A DNA stretch of 64,000 nucleotides from Arboricoccus pini (GCF_900187945.1 NZ_FYEH01000007.1:62001-126000), one strand, 5' to 3'. Positions 9,847-18,447 are shown, counted from the first letter of the stretch. A program made the numbers and translations. Notes: generated by a model not told the origin, from the sequence alone.

Positions 9847-10710
9847 CTAAGGCACGCCGTAGGGCGGTTTGTCGAAGCCCGCGGGGGAGAGGGTGAAGAT
9901 CTCGTAGCCCTCTTCGGTCACCCCCAGCATATGCTCGAACTGCGCGGAAGGCTCGCGGTCCTTGGTGACGGTCGTCCAGCCATCGTCGAGGATGCGGACC
10001 TGCCATGTACCGGCATTGATCATGGGCTCGATCGTGAAGATCATGCCGGGCTCGAGGACGAGTCCCTGACCAGGCTTGCCATAATGGCGCACTTCGGGCG
10101 GTTCGTGGAACTCGCGTCCGACGCCGTGACCGACAAAGTCACGAACGACCGAAAAGCTGCGACCCTTCCGGTTCTCTTCCGCCACGGCCTGAATGGCCGC
10201 GCCGATATCGCCCATCGTGGCACCCGGGCGCACGGCGTTGATCCCGGCCCACATGCTCTCGAACGTCCGTTCGGTCAAAAGGGCTCGCTTAACCGGTATC
10301 TTCGAGCCCACATGAAACATGCGGCTCGTGTCGCCATACCAGCCGTCGAGGATGACGGTAACGTCGATATTGAGCGTGTCACCTTCGCGCAGCCGGCGCT
10401 TTTCGCTCGGAATCCCGTGATTGACGACCTCGTTGATCGAAATGCAGGACGACGCAGGATAGCCTTTATAGCCGAGCGTGGCCGGCACGCCGCCATGATC
10501 GCGCATGAAGGTATCGATCAGGCGATCGAGTTCGGCCGTCGAGATCCCCTCGCGGACATGAGCAGTGATGAAGTCGAGCGTCCGCGCGGCAAGGTTGCCG
10601 GCGCGGTGTGCGGCGGCGAAATCGGCGGGCTCGTAAAGGTGCACGGGACGATTAGTGCCGCCCGTATCGATGACCGTGCGTTTCATACCTGCCGACAATT
10701 TCCTGGACAT
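9847..10710 (-). CDS. map: Methionine aminopeptidase, type I
   Basis: Removes the initiator methionine from nascent proteins; binuclear-metal pita-bread fold, 287 residues as drawn. All five ligands are visible in this numbering: D116 (NIDVTVILDGW), D127 (YGDTSRMF), H195 (VGHGVGREFHE), E228 (FTIEPMIN) and E259 (QFEHMLGV). The conserved substrate His is H98 (EVVNHGIPS). A second start at 10686 (MKRTV, residue 9) is equally possible, giving 279 residues. The roughly 30-residue lead before the catalytic fold is slightly longer than in E. coli Map but is common in alphaproteobacteria. It lies 57 bases after the dehydrogenase-fusion gene on the same strand. Confidence 0.96.
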   Translation of the reverse strand: MSRKLSAGMKRTVIDTGGTNRPVHLYEPADFAAAHRAGNLAARTLDFITAHVREGISTAELDRLIDTFMRDHGGVPATLGYKGYPASSCISINEVVNHGIPSEKRRLREGDTLNIDVTVILDGWYGDTSRMFHVGSKIPVKRALLTERTFESMWAGINAVRPGATMGDIGAAIQAVAEENRKGRSFSVVRDFVGHGVGREFHEPPEVRHYGKPGQGLVLEPGMIFTIEPMINAGTWQVRILDDGWTTVTKDREPSAQFEHMLGVTEEGYEIFTLSPAGFDKPPYGVP

Positions 10711-10767
10711 GGCTTGGGGCGCTCAATTCCGGGCGCCTAGCATTGCGTGCGCCCGCTTGTCAAATAT

Positions 10768-12078
10768 CTAGAGTACAGCAATTGGTTCGACCACCTCGGG
10801 ATTGAGAAGGTAGCCCTGCCCGGGATCAACACCATTCAGCACGTCAAGAAGCGAGTGCACGGCGCGACGGGCCATGGCGTCGAGCGACGTCTCCGAGAGG
10901 CCGGCGATGTGCGGCGTCAAGATCAGCCTCGGCGCCTCGAGCAACGCCGAATTCGCTGGAAGGGGCTCGCGCTGGAAAACATCGAGAACGGCACCACCGA
11001 GATGGCCGGCCCGCAGGCTGCTGACGAGAGCCGTCTCGTCGAGCAACTCGCCGCGGGCTACGTTCACGAGAAAGGATCCGGGCTTCATGGCTGCGAGCTC
11101 CCGTCCGCCGATGAGCTGCCGCGTCGACGGCAGCAGCGGCGCCTGGATCGAGAGGAAATCGACCTGTGGCAGCAGGCGCTCCAGCGGCATCAGCGTGCAG
11201 CCCAGTCGGGCGACCGTATCGGGATCCATGTTCGGGTCGGCCACCAGCATCTCTGCGCTGAACCCCTGGCAGCGCTTGGCAATGCTACGTCCGATGCGGC
11301 CAAAGCCGACGAGGCCGATGATGGCGCCGGAAAGGCCACTATGAAAAAGCGGCGCCCACTCGCCTCGACGAACGGCGGCGTCGTAGTCGAGCGTCCGTGT
11401 GGCGAGCAGGCCCATGGCTGCCAGTACATAGTCGGCAACGGTGTCGTTGTTGGTGCCAAGGGTCACCGCGACGGCGACACCCGCATTGGAGGCCGCCATC
11501 AGGTCGACATGCTCATGGCCGACGCCCAGCCTCGAGATACAGCGAAGCTCGGGACATTGGGCGAAAACCTGGCGGGTGTAGGACTCCATGCCGGCAATAA
11601 CGGCACAACAGCCGCCCAGCATGGTGACCAGCTCGGTCTCACCGGGCGTGTAATCGAGCGGGGCGAAGATCAGCTCATAACCGGCCTGTTCCAGGCCTTT
11701 GAGAAGATGGTGGCGTTCGCGCAAAGCAGGAGCGGTCACGAGGATTCGTCGAGAGACAGCGGCTGTCGGGCGGGGATGACGAAACCGATTATGCATTGAG
11801 ATCCGCGAGCTCTCGATCAGAGGCTCGAGGCCGGCCAGCGTCGTTGGCATTTGAGGCATCGTCCGGTGTGCCTCGAACGCAGCCTGATCCGCGTAGACCT
11901 CGTAGAGGAACACCCGATGCGCGTCATTTCCGTCCTCGATGACGTCGAATTGCAGGCAACCGGTTTCGTTGGCGAATGAAGCTTCGGCATGACGGGTGAT
12001 CAGCTCGAGAAATTCCTTCGTCCTGCCTTCCTTGACCGAAAATTCAACCAGGACGACAAATCCCTCTGATCCCTTCAT
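10768..12078 (-). CDS. Fusion of an ABM-type monooxygenase domain to a D-2-hydroxyacid dehydrogenase
   Basis: One uninterrupted frame, 436 residues from the ATG at 12078 (GAGGG 8 bases upstream; a GTG at 12087 and an ATG at 12084 also lie in frame but too close to it). Residues 2-92 look like an antibiotic-biosynthesis-monooxygenase (ABM) ferredoxin-like domain: VVLVEFSVKEGRTKEFLELI, then ETGCLQFDVIEDGNDAHRVFLYEVYADQAAFEAH. Residues 110-436 are a complete D-isomer 2-hydroxyacid dehydrogenase. The NAD motif is GLVGFGRIGRSIA (about 255) and the catalytic residues are R342 (NVARGELLDE), E371 (FQREPLP) and H390 (TPHIAGLS), as in phosphoglycerate or hydroxypyruvate reductases. The substrate is unknown. 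Gene order (small protein, amidase, exporter, this gene) suggests a small catabolic operon. Confidence 0.82.
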   Translation of the reverse strand: MKGSEGFVVLVEFSVKEGRTKEFLELITRHAEASFANETGCLQFDVIEDGNDAHRVFLYEVYADQAAFEAHRTMPQMPTTLAGLEPLIESSRISMHNRFRHPRPTAAVSRRILVTAPALRERHHLLKGLEQAGYELIFAPLDYTPGETELVTMLGGCCAVIAGMESYTRQVFAQCPELRCISRLGVGHEHVDLMAASNAGVAVAVTLGTNNDTVADYVLAAMGLLATRTLDYDAAVRRGEWAPLFHSGLSGAIIGLVGFGRIGRSIAKRCQGFSAEMLVADPNMDPDTVARLGCTLMPLERLLPQVDFLSIQAPLLPSTRQLIGGRELAAMKPGSFLVNVARGELLDETALVSSLRAGHLGGAVLDVFQREPLPANSALLEAPRLILTPHIAGLSETSLDAMARRAVHSLLDVLNGVDPGQGYLLNPEVVEPIAVL

Positions 12079-12114
12079 GCTCATCACCCTCTTATGTTGT
12101 TTGGTGCAACCTCC

Positions 12115-13014
12115 CTAGGCTGGAATGGCTCGCCTGCGATGCTCGCGCCAAGCGGCATACAGGCCGGCCCCGACCACCAGTGAAGCGCCCACTCCCGTCC
12201 ATACATCGGGGAGGTCACCGAAAAATAGGTAGCCGATCCCGACTGCCCAGAGGAGCAGGGTATAGGTGAAGGGCTGGACCACGACCGCCGGTGCCAATGC
12301 CAGGGCCTGGACGAGAAAGTAGTGCCCGGCAGCACCGAGTACACCCAGGAGAACCAGCAACGGGATATGTCGAAGCGCGATGGGCGTGAGAAAGAACGGC
12401 CCCATCAGCGATAGCATCAGCACCATGAGGATACTCTGCAAAAGATAGCTGGTATCGGCGGCATCGACGCGCGCCACCAGCCGCGTGAGCACCATGTAGG
12501 TCGCATAGAGCAGCATGGCGACGACGATGAAGGCCATATCCCTGCCAAGCGGCATCAGTCCGGGCCGCAGGATGATCAGGACGCCAACAAAGCCGATGGC
12601 GACGGCGGTCCAGCGTCGCCATCCGACTTGCTCGCCCAGGAAGAAGAAGGAAAGGGCTGTCACGACCAATGGCGTCACGGCGAAGATCGAGTGGGCGTTG
12701 GCAAGCGGCAGGGTCTTGAACGCGGTGATGACGAGCCCGGTCTCGACGATAAGAAACAGACAGCGGAGTAACTGTAACTTGAATGCACGCGTCTGCCGCA
12801 TGGCGACCAGCGGGTGACGTGGGGCCAGCGCCAGGATCACCAGCGGCAGCGCCATCAGATAGCGCAGCCAAAGAACGAGCTGGGGTGGATAGGACTGGAC
12901 GAGCGCCTTGCTCAGGCCGTCCATGGTCCCGAACATGCCCATGGCGACAAGCGTCAGGAGGATGCCCGTCAGTTCCGGTGCACGTGCCACTGCCAGCGCG
13001 GGTCGTGCCACCAT
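12115..13014 (-). CDS. EamA/DMT-family transporter
   Basis: Inner-membrane exporter or permease of the drug/metabolite transporter superfamily, 299 residues with two EamA repeats and about ten membrane helices. The first repeat opens GILLTLVAMGMFGTMDGLSKALV. The second contains LLGVLGAAGHYFLVQALALAPA, and the family's end-of-protein basic tail (WREHRRRA) is present. I start it at the ATG at 13014, one base after the amidase stop. A longer frame to 13089 would overlap the amidase by 74 bases and add a non-membrane stretch typical of a shadow. The tight junction implies translational coupling. Its substrate cannot be read; export of an amidase or dehydrogenase product is a guess. Confidence 0.87.
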   Translation of the reverse strand: MVARPALAVARAPELTGILLTLVAMGMFGTMDGLSKALVQSYPPQLVLWLRYLMALPLVILALAPRHPLVAMRQTRAFKLQLLRCLFLIVETGLVITAFKTLPLANAHSIFAVTPLVVTALSFFFLGEQVGWRRWTAVAIGFVGVLIILRPGLMPLGRDMAFIVVAMLLYATYMVLTRLVARVDAADTSYLLQSILMVLMLSLMGPFFLTPIALRHIPLLVLLGVLGAAGHYFLVQALALAPAVVVQPFTYTLLLWAVGIGYLFFGDLPDVWTGVGASLVVGAGLYAAWREHRRRAIPA

Positions 13015-13015
13015 C

Positions 13016-14464
13016 TCATGCTCTCGCCGGCATGCCGCCGCGCTCGAGCCAAGCCGGACGACGGACGGCGAAGCCTGTGGCCGATTCAAAGGCTTCTGCC
13101 ACGGCTAGAAGCTGGGCTTCCGCGAAAGGTCGGCCTACCAGTTGCAAGCCCATGGGCATGCCGTCGCGATCGAAGCCCATGGGCGTGCTGAGCGCCGGTA
13201 GTCCCAGATAGTTGAAAGCGCCGATCAGGGCCGCCAGCTCGTTCGATGCCTGGACATAGCGTGCATCACCGCCCGTGCTCGTCTCGGCAATGGTGGGCGG
13301 CCGTTGAGGGATGGTTGGCAGGGCGATGATGTCGGCGTCGGCGAAGACGGCGTCGCAATAGGCCCGCAACTGGCCTGCCCTGGCAGACAGCGCGCGCAGA
13401 TAAGCGCTAGCGGGAGCGGCGAAGCCGGGGAGCATGCGCGAAGTCGTCGTGACATTGTAGTCATGTGGCCGGGTGCGCACGAGAGTCTCGTGCAGGGAGG
13501 CTACCTCCACCACGGAGATCAGCCGCCGAAGGGCGTTTAAAGGCTCCATTGGGGGCAGCGGCCGCTTCGTCGCTTCCAGGCCGATCTCGGCAAGCACCCG
13601 GCCAGCTTCGGCAAAACCGTTGCGGACATCGTCGTCGAGCGGACCCTCAAAGCCTTCTTCGGTAGCCAGCGTCACGCGCAGGCCCTTGATAGGCTGGCCG
13701 ATCCGCTGGCGGTAACGCTCAACGGGGCGCCGGCTCGTGGTGCCATCCTTGGGATCGAAGCCGGCGATCAATTCGAGCATCAAGGCGCAGTCGGCGGCCG
13801 ACCGGGCGATGGGGCCCACATGGTCGAGGGAGAATGATAACGGCATCGCATTCGCTCGGCTCACCCTTCCGTAGGTGGGCTTGATACCGACCACACCGCA
13901 GAGCGACGAAGGAGTACGGATCGAGCCGCCCGTGTCGGATCCCAATGTGGCGAACGTGAGCCTGGCAGCCACCGCCGTGGCACCGCCGCTGGTCGAACCC
14001 CCGGTGACCCGCTCCGGATTCCAGGCATTCTTCGGGTGGCCGGTATGGTCGTTGTGACCCGTAACGCCCAGCGCGAACTCCACCATGTTGAGGCGGCCCA
14101 CATCAATGGAGCCCGCCGCACTTAGGCGTTCAATCACAGTCGCTGTGACCTGCGGCACATAGTTCTTGAAGATCAGGCTGCCCATCTCGGAGGGCCGGCC
14201 AGCGTGATGAAACATGTCCTTGTGCGCCAGGGGCACGCCATGGAGGGCGCCTCGCAGGATTCCCCGCCGACGTTCCGCATCGCAACGCGCGGCCTCTTCG
14301 CGAGCGGCCTCTGCATGCACGCGGGCAGTGGCATTGAGGGCGCGGCCTTCCTTGTCCAGCGCCGATAACATGGCTTCAGTCACCTCGAGCGAGGTGACCT
14401 CGCCCGTCCGGATTTTCTGGGCGATCTCTATGAGACCCAGGCTCAGCAGCTCAGCATTCCTCAT
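13016..14464 (-). CDS. Amidase-signature family hydrolase
   Basis: Ser-cisSer-Lys amidohydrolase, 482 residues. The triad is K82 (PLAHKDMFHHAG), the cis-serine region S157/S159 (GGSTSGGA) and nucleophile S181 (SDTGGSIRTP). The conserved GVVGIKPTYGRVSR and FSLDHVGPIARSAADCALML follow. GatA, AtzE, AtzF and indoleacetamide hydrolases share these blocks, so the substrate is open. GatA is unlikely because no GatB is adjacent. The small gene upstream overlaps this start by 4 bases (ATGA), and the transporter downstream begins one base after its stop, so the three are surely co-translated. A partnership with the small protein, as in AtzE-AtzG or GatA-GatC, is likely. Confidence 0.93.
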   Translation of the reverse strand: MRNAELLSLGLIEIAQKIRTGEVTSLEVTEAMLSALDKEGRALNATARVHAEAAREEAARCDAERRRGILRGALHGVPLAHKDMFHHAGRPSEMGSLIFKNYVPQVTATVIERLSAAGSIDVGRLNMVEFALGVTGHNDHTGHPKNAWNPERVTGGSTSGGATAVAARLTFATLGSDTGGSIRTPSSLCGVVGIKPTYGRVSRANAMPLSFSLDHVGPIARSAADCALMLELIAGFDPKDGTTSRRPVERYRQRIGQPIKGLRVTLATEEGFEGPLDDDVRNGFAEAGRVLAEIGLEATKRPLPPMEPLNALRRLISVVEVASLHETLVRTRPHDYNVTTTSRMLPGFAAPASAYLRALSARAGQLRAYCDAVFADADIIALPTIPQRPPTIAETSTGGDARYVQASNELAALIGAFNYLGLPALSTPMGFDRDGMPMGLQLVGRPFAEAQLLAVAEAFESATGFAVRRPAWLERGGMPARA

Positions 14465-14676
14465 TTGTTCTCGCCCACATTCGCGGTGCTCTCGGGCGAG
14501 GCGCTCAGGACCTCGAGCGCTTCCAGAAACTGCTGTGGTTCAGCGGCGAACGGCATGTCGGCGGTGGCACGCAGCACAGTCTCGGCCAAAGCCTGAGCGG
14601 TTTCGATCGCGGCGGGCGGAACGGTCAGTTGCGCCCCTAAATCCTTAGGACCAGTCGTCGTTTCGTCGCCCGCCAT
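14461..14676 (-). CDS. Small AtzG/GatC-like partner of the amidase, 71 aa
   Basis: 71-residue protein from the ATG at 14676, which has an AGAGGAC about 10 bases upstream. The same frame runs on to 14889 but would then overlap the divergent gene at 14873, and its extra residues lack coding character. The helical part (PPAAIETAQALAETVLRATADMP, then FLEALEVLSASP) resembles AtzG-like/DUF4089 proteins. These wrap around and stabilise amidase-signature enzymes much as GatC does GatA. The stop overlaps the amidase start by 4 bases. The assignment is by length, position and loose pattern, so it is an inference rather than a firm family call. Confidence 0.6.
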   Translation of the reverse strand: MAGDETTTGPKDLGAQLTVPPAAIETAQALAETVLRATADMPFAAEPQQFLEALEVLSASPESTANVGENK

Positions 14677-14872
14677 CCCGGTCCGTCCTCTTCTTACCAC
14701 GAGTGGCAAGCTACCATTGGCTGACATCGCACTAAAGAGCCCCGGCCCCCGCAGATGTTGCCGTTGCGCATCGTTACGTGCTTTGATGGCGCGAATTCGG
14801 ATGAATGTGGCATAGATCCTCTTTCCGCCCGGCGCGGAACGGACACAGCCGACAAACCAGAACGGCGAGAGT

Positions 14873-15424
14873 ATGAGCTCGGGCGTCATCGAGGTTCCGC
14901 ACGGAACCTATCGTATTCGGACGATGAAGATCGGAACAAGCTGGAGGGCCAGCTCGTTCGTGGCGGATCATCTCGTCTTCAAGGACACTTCGGGGCCCAC
15001 GTCCGAAGCAGCGATCGAGGCTATGAAGGCACGCCTTGATGAACGTGACCAAAAGCAGCGGCAGGGCTGGGTCGACGGTGTTCCATCCGTTGATTCGTTC
15101 GTCGAGGCGCTCCAGAAAATGGAGATTGCCGAGCCGCTGAAGGCGATGCTGCGCGCACATGCGGCCGCCGCCGATCATCGCATGACGTCGATCGAGATCG
15201 CCAAGGCCGGCGGCTACAAGGCCTATACCGTGACCGCCACCCAATATGGCAAGCTCGGCCGGCTGATAGGTGACTATCTGGGCATGCCCGTCTCGGCTGA
15301 CGATGAAGGAACGGGCCATGCCAGTGTTCTGGCCGTGGCTGAGCCCGCCAGCAAGAAGGCGGATATCGTATGGCAATTGCATCCGACGTTGGTCGAGGCC
15401 TTGCAGAAGCTGGACCTCGCCTGA
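14873..15424 (+). CDS. Hypothetical protein with a putative DNA-associated helical motif, 183 aa
   Basis: No named family is assigned with confidence. Residues 1-45 form a beta-rich start (EVPHGTYRIRTMKIGTSWRASSFVADHL). The middle, about residues 94-135, reads AAADHRMTSIEIAKAGGYKAYTVTATQYGKLGRLIG. This is like the 'IAKAAGY..Y...N..YG.LG..IG' helix-turn segment that accompanies HNH nucleases in some predicted restriction proteins. No HNH or other catalytic motif is present, so it is not a nuclease by itself. The C-terminal 35 residues are an alpha/beta tail (ADIVWQLHPTLVEALQKLDL). It is divergent from the amidase operon and stands alone. Confidence 0.65.
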   Translation: MSSGVIEVPHGTYRIRTMKIGTSWRASSFVADHLVFKDTSGPTSEAAIEAMKARLDERDQKQRQGWVDGVPSVDSFVEALQKMEIAEPLKAMLRAHAAAADHRMTSIEIAKAGGYKAYTVTATQYGKLGRLIGDYLGMPVSADDEGTGHASVLAVAEPASKKADIVWQLHPTLVEALQKLDLA

Positions 15425-15929
15425 GGGCCGCACGGGGGAGGGACGATCGTGCAGCCGCAAACATCGCCGCTGCACGCTGTCTTAGGACGTGTTTGGGACG
15501 CCGATTTGTTGGCGTCGCGCTATCATCTGAGTGAAGTCTTCAGCGGTTTCGCCGGGCTCGGTTGCTTGTAGATGTCCCGCCGAAATCCGGAACGACGAAA
15601 TTGGCGCCGCTTCGACGGTTCAGAAATCGCAGCTTAGATGAAAGTGCGGAAGTATTGATTGTCGTCTGGGGTGCGATCGGTTTCGACAGTGATGCTGATC
15701 ACTTCAACTGAGCGATGAATTCGCGACCAATGCTTCGTTGGTTCTTCATCTGATGTGATCGTCGATAGGGGCGCTGCTCGTCCCTCGACAAGGATGGCGC
15801 AGGTCGATTGCCGGACTTGCGCGGGATCGACCAAACCCTGTCCCCGTTGTTTGCCATACGAGCGAATTGACATCCTTGCGGCCCTGTCCATATACGCACG
15901 CAAACGCGTATGCTTATGTTAGGAATTAC
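15425..15929. other. Intergenic stretch without a supported gene
   Basis: The roughly 500 bases between the unknown protein and the helicase hold no frame with both a ribosome binding site and coding composition. A minus-strand frame at 15634-15903 (89 codons) has unlikely composition. A 20-base hairpin (GACGCC at 15496-15501, GGCGTC at 15510-15515) could slow or end transcription from the upstream gene but lacks a U-run. The region from 15620 to 15760 is relatively AT-rich. The stretch is large enough for a leader RNA of the helicase gene, as seen for some cold-regulated DEAD-box genes, but nothing here shows one directly. Confidence 0.4.
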
Positions 15930-17480
15930 TTGTCGCCCGCTGATTCAATGATCGCGGCTCCCGAGGCCGGCTTTGCGGCCATGGGGCTGCGACCGGAAAT
16001 TCTTCGTGCCATCGATGAGATGGGCTACAGCCAGCCGACGCCTATCCAGGCGGAGGCAATTCCCTATGTCTTGAAGCGTACCGATGTGATCGGTATCGCG
16101 CAAACGGGGACGGGCAAGACGGCATCGTTCACCTTGCCGATGCTCGATATCCTGGCTGCTGGCCGAGCGCGGGCGCGCATGCCTCGCTCGTTGATCCTGT
16201 CGCCGACGCGCGAGCTCGCGACGCAGACGGCGCGAAATTTCGAGATTTACGGTAAGTATCTCAATCTGTCGATGGCGCTCCTCATCGGCGGCGTAGGGAT
16301 GGGTGACCAGGAAAAGGTTCTCGAAAAGGGCGTTGACGTCCTTATCGCGACGCCTGGTCGTCTCATCGACTGGTTCGAGCGTGGCCGTGTGCTTCTGGGC
16401 GGTGTCGAGGTTCTTGTAATCGACGAGGCGGACCGCATGTTCGACATGGGCTTCATGCCCGATGTGGAGCGGATCGTCTCCCTGCTGCTAGGACGCAAGC
16501 AGACCCTGCTCTTTTCCGCGACCATGCCGCCGGAAGTCCGTCGGCTGGCCGACCGCTTCCTGGACCATCCGATCGAGATCAAGGTAGCGCCTCCGGCAAC
16601 GACGGCTGCGACGGTCGAGGATTTCATCGTCGAGGCTGGCGAGGACAAGAAGAAGACGCTGGCCAAGCTGATCCGCCGCGAGGGGATCGAGAAGGCCATC
16701 ATCTTTTGCAACCGGAAGCGCGAAATCGGTGGTGTCATGCGCCATCTGCAGCGCGCGGGTCTCAATGCGCGTGATCTTCATGGCGATCTCGAGCAGCATC
16801 ACCGGCAGCTCACCCTCGACCAGTTCACTAAGGGTGAAGTCGACTTCCTTGTGGCGACGGATGTAGCCGCGCGCGGTCTCGACGTCAGCAACATGCCTTG
16901 CGTCATCAACTACGACGTGCCGCTTAATCCCGACGATTATGTGCACCGTATCGGCCGGACGGGGCGTGCTGGCCGCAAGGGTCGCGCCTTCACGATGGTG
17001 GGGCCGGAGGACCGCAAGCTGCTGGCGAACGTCGAGCGCGTCACTCAGCGCAACATCAAGCGTCTCGTCGTCGGTGAAGCTGGCAACGACGTCATTGACG
17101 ACAAGGATCCGGGGCGCGACGCCGACATGGCCAGAACCGGCCGCCACAGGTTAGCCCGGCCTAGCGAGCCAGTTCCGGACGCCGACAATTCGTCGCCGTC
17201 GCCGGTCGCCGCGGGTGGACGCAGACGACGGCGCGTCGAGACGGAACGACCGGCGGCCGAGCCCGCGCCCGTCGTGGCAGCCAGCACCGCGCGCCAGCCT
17301 GCCAAGGCGGCTTCTCCCGCGCGTCGTGACGGGGCGAAGGGGGGGCGGGGGAGCCAGGAGGAGAAGCGGAGCGAAAGCCCCGTTCTCGGCTTCGGCGACG
17401 ATGTTCCCGCCTTCATGCTGCAGAAAGTTCCAGCCCGGCTTCGCTCGCGCAATGTGGCGGACGAGTCGGACGAGGACTGA
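15930..17480 (+). CDS. DEAD-box ATP-dependent RNA helicase (RhlE-like)
   Basis: RNA helicase, 516 residues if started at the TTG at 15930 (AGGA at 15921-15924, 5-base spacer). An ATG at 15948 is the alternative but has no Shine-Dalgarno sequence. A still earlier in-frame ATG at 15867 lies in non-coding-like DNA. Motifs in order are the Q motif (MGYSQPTPIQAEAIP), I AQTGTGKT, Ia PTRELATQ, II DEAD, III SAT, IV IIFCNRK, V ATDVAARGLDV and VI HRIGRTGR. The last roughly 120 residues are Arg/Ala/Pro-rich and probably disordered, as in RhlE/DeaD tails that bind RNA. The next gene starts inside its stop codon, so the two are translationally coupled. Confidence 0.95.
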   Translation: MSPADSMIAAPEAGFAAMGLRPEILRAIDEMGYSQPTPIQAEAIPYVLKRTDVIGIAQTGTGKTASFTLPMLDILAAGRARARMPRSLILSPTRELATQTARNFEIYGKYLNLSMALLIGGVGMGDQEKVLEKGVDVLIATPGRLIDWFERGRVLLGGVEVLVIDEADRMFDMGFMPDVERIVSLLLGRKQTLLFSATMPPEVRRLADRFLDHPIEIKVAPPATTAATVEDFIVEAGEDKKKTLAKLIRREGIEKAIIFCNRKREIGGVMRHLQRAGLNARDLHGDLEQHHRQLTLDQFTKGEVDFLVATDVAARGLDVSNMPCVINYDVPLNPDDYVHRIGRTGRAGRKGRAFTMVGPEDRKLLANVERVTQRNIKRLVVGEAGNDVIDDKDPGRDADMARTGRHRLARPSEPVPDADNSSPSPVAAGGRRRRRVETERPAAEPAPVVAASTARQPAKAASPARRDGAKGGRGSQEEKRSESPVLGFGDDVPAFMLQKVPARLRSRNVADESDED

Positions 17481-17722
17481 TGCGGACCATCTTCGTTCAG
17501 GTCAAATGCGCGCTCGGTCGAGCCTATGCGACCGCAGAGCAGGCGATCGAGAGCATCGAGGAAGCTTCCGAGGTCTATTCGACCTCAGGCGAGTTCGATC
17601 TCATCATGAAGTTCCACCTTGCCGACGATGTCGATATCGGTCGGTTCGTGACGAGCCGGGTGCAGACCCTGGACGGTGTCAGGGAGACGTTCACCCTGAT
17701 CGCATTCAAGGCCTTCGCTTAG
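17480..17722 (+). CDS. Stand-alone Lrp/AsnC ligand-binding (RAM) domain protein
   Basis: 80 residues that match only the C-terminal RAM half of Lrp/AsnC regulators (IFVQVKCALGRAYATAEQAI, SEVYSTSGEFDLIMKFHL, then VQTLDGVRETFTLIAFKAF). No helix-turn-helix is present, so it cannot bind DNA alone. Such proteins are thought to form ring oligomers that bind amino acids, or to mix with full-length Lrp. Its ATG shares the A of the helicase TGA, so the two are made together. Whether that coupling is functional or accidental is unknown. Confidence 0.88.
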   Translation: MRTIFVQVKCALGRAYATAEQAIESIEEASEVYSTSGEFDLIMKFHLADDVDIGRFVTSRVQTLDGVRETFTLIAFKAFA

Positions 17723-17743
17723 GCGGCATAGCGACGGAGCCGT

Positions 17744-18394
17744 ATGGTAGTGAGCGACAAGCCCCTGAGGCCGAGCAGGTTCGAGATTATCGCAAGACAG
17801 CGGGCCTATCAGGGCTTTTTCGCGCTGGATGTCGTCGATCTCAGGCACGAACAATTTGATGGCAGCTGGAGCCAGCCCATACGGCGCGAGCTTTTCTGCA
17901 TCAGCAACGCGGTCGGCATTCTTCCCTATGATTCGCGCCGCAATCGCGTCGTGCTGATCGAGCAATTTCGCACAGGTCCGCTGGGCGCGGTGCGCGACGC
18001 GACAACGGCGCAGCCCTGGATGATCGAGACACCGGCGGGCCTGATCGAGACCGGCGAGGATCCGGAGATGGCTGGTCGTCGCGAACTCGTCGAGGAATGC
18101 GGCCTGACTGCTGATCGTATGGAGTTGATTCACCAGTTCTACCCGAGCCCAGGCGCCTCGGCCGAGAGGGTCAATCTGTTCGTCGCCGAGGTAGACCTGC
18201 CGGTCATTGGCCAAAGCGTCCACGGCTTGGCCTCGGAGCACGAGGATATCTTGAACCATGTCCTGGAACTGGAGGAAGCGCTGTCCTGGCTGGATGACGG
18301 GCGCATCCAGGGTGTTACGGCCGTCATGGCCCTTCTGTGGATGAAGTCCTCCTCCGCCGCCTTGCAAGAACGCTGGCGGGCCGGGCGCGACTGA
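17744..18394 (+). CDS. NUDIX hydrolase, ADP-ribose pyrophosphatase type
   Basis: 216-residue protein, probably hydrolysing ADP-ribose or a similar nucleoside diphosphate sugar. The full Nudix box is present: Gly-x5-Glu-x7-Arg-Glu-Leu-Val-Glu-Glu-Cys-Gly-Leu, from GLIETGED to RRELVEECGL (residues 106-127). An N-terminal beta domain precedes it (FEIIARQRAYQGFFALDVVDLRH, RELFCISNAVGILPYD), as in NudF. FYPSPGASAERVNLFVAEVD after the box is the ADP-ribose pyrophosphatase (TrgB/NudF) pattern. It is separated from the RAM gene by 21 bases and so probably shares its transcript. Confidence 0.92.
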   Translation: MVVSDKPLRPSRFEIIARQRAYQGFFALDVVDLRHEQFDGSWSQPIRRELFCISNAVGILPYDSRRNRVVLIEQFRTGPLGAVRDATTAQPWMIETPAGLIETGEDPEMAGRRELVEECGLTADRMELIHQFYPSPGASAERVNLFVAEVDLPVIGQSVHGLASEHEDILNHVLELEEALSWLDDGRIQGVTAVMALLWMKSSSAALQERWRAGRD

Positions 18395-18447
18395 CGCTAT
18401 CGCCGGCTCTTGATCCGATCTAGACTGGATCCGATCTTAAGAATTCG

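Noticed and set aside
15634-15903. 89-codon minus-strand frame before the helicase
   Set aside because: No ribosome binding site and no protein-like pattern; it overlaps the probable helicase promoter/leader.
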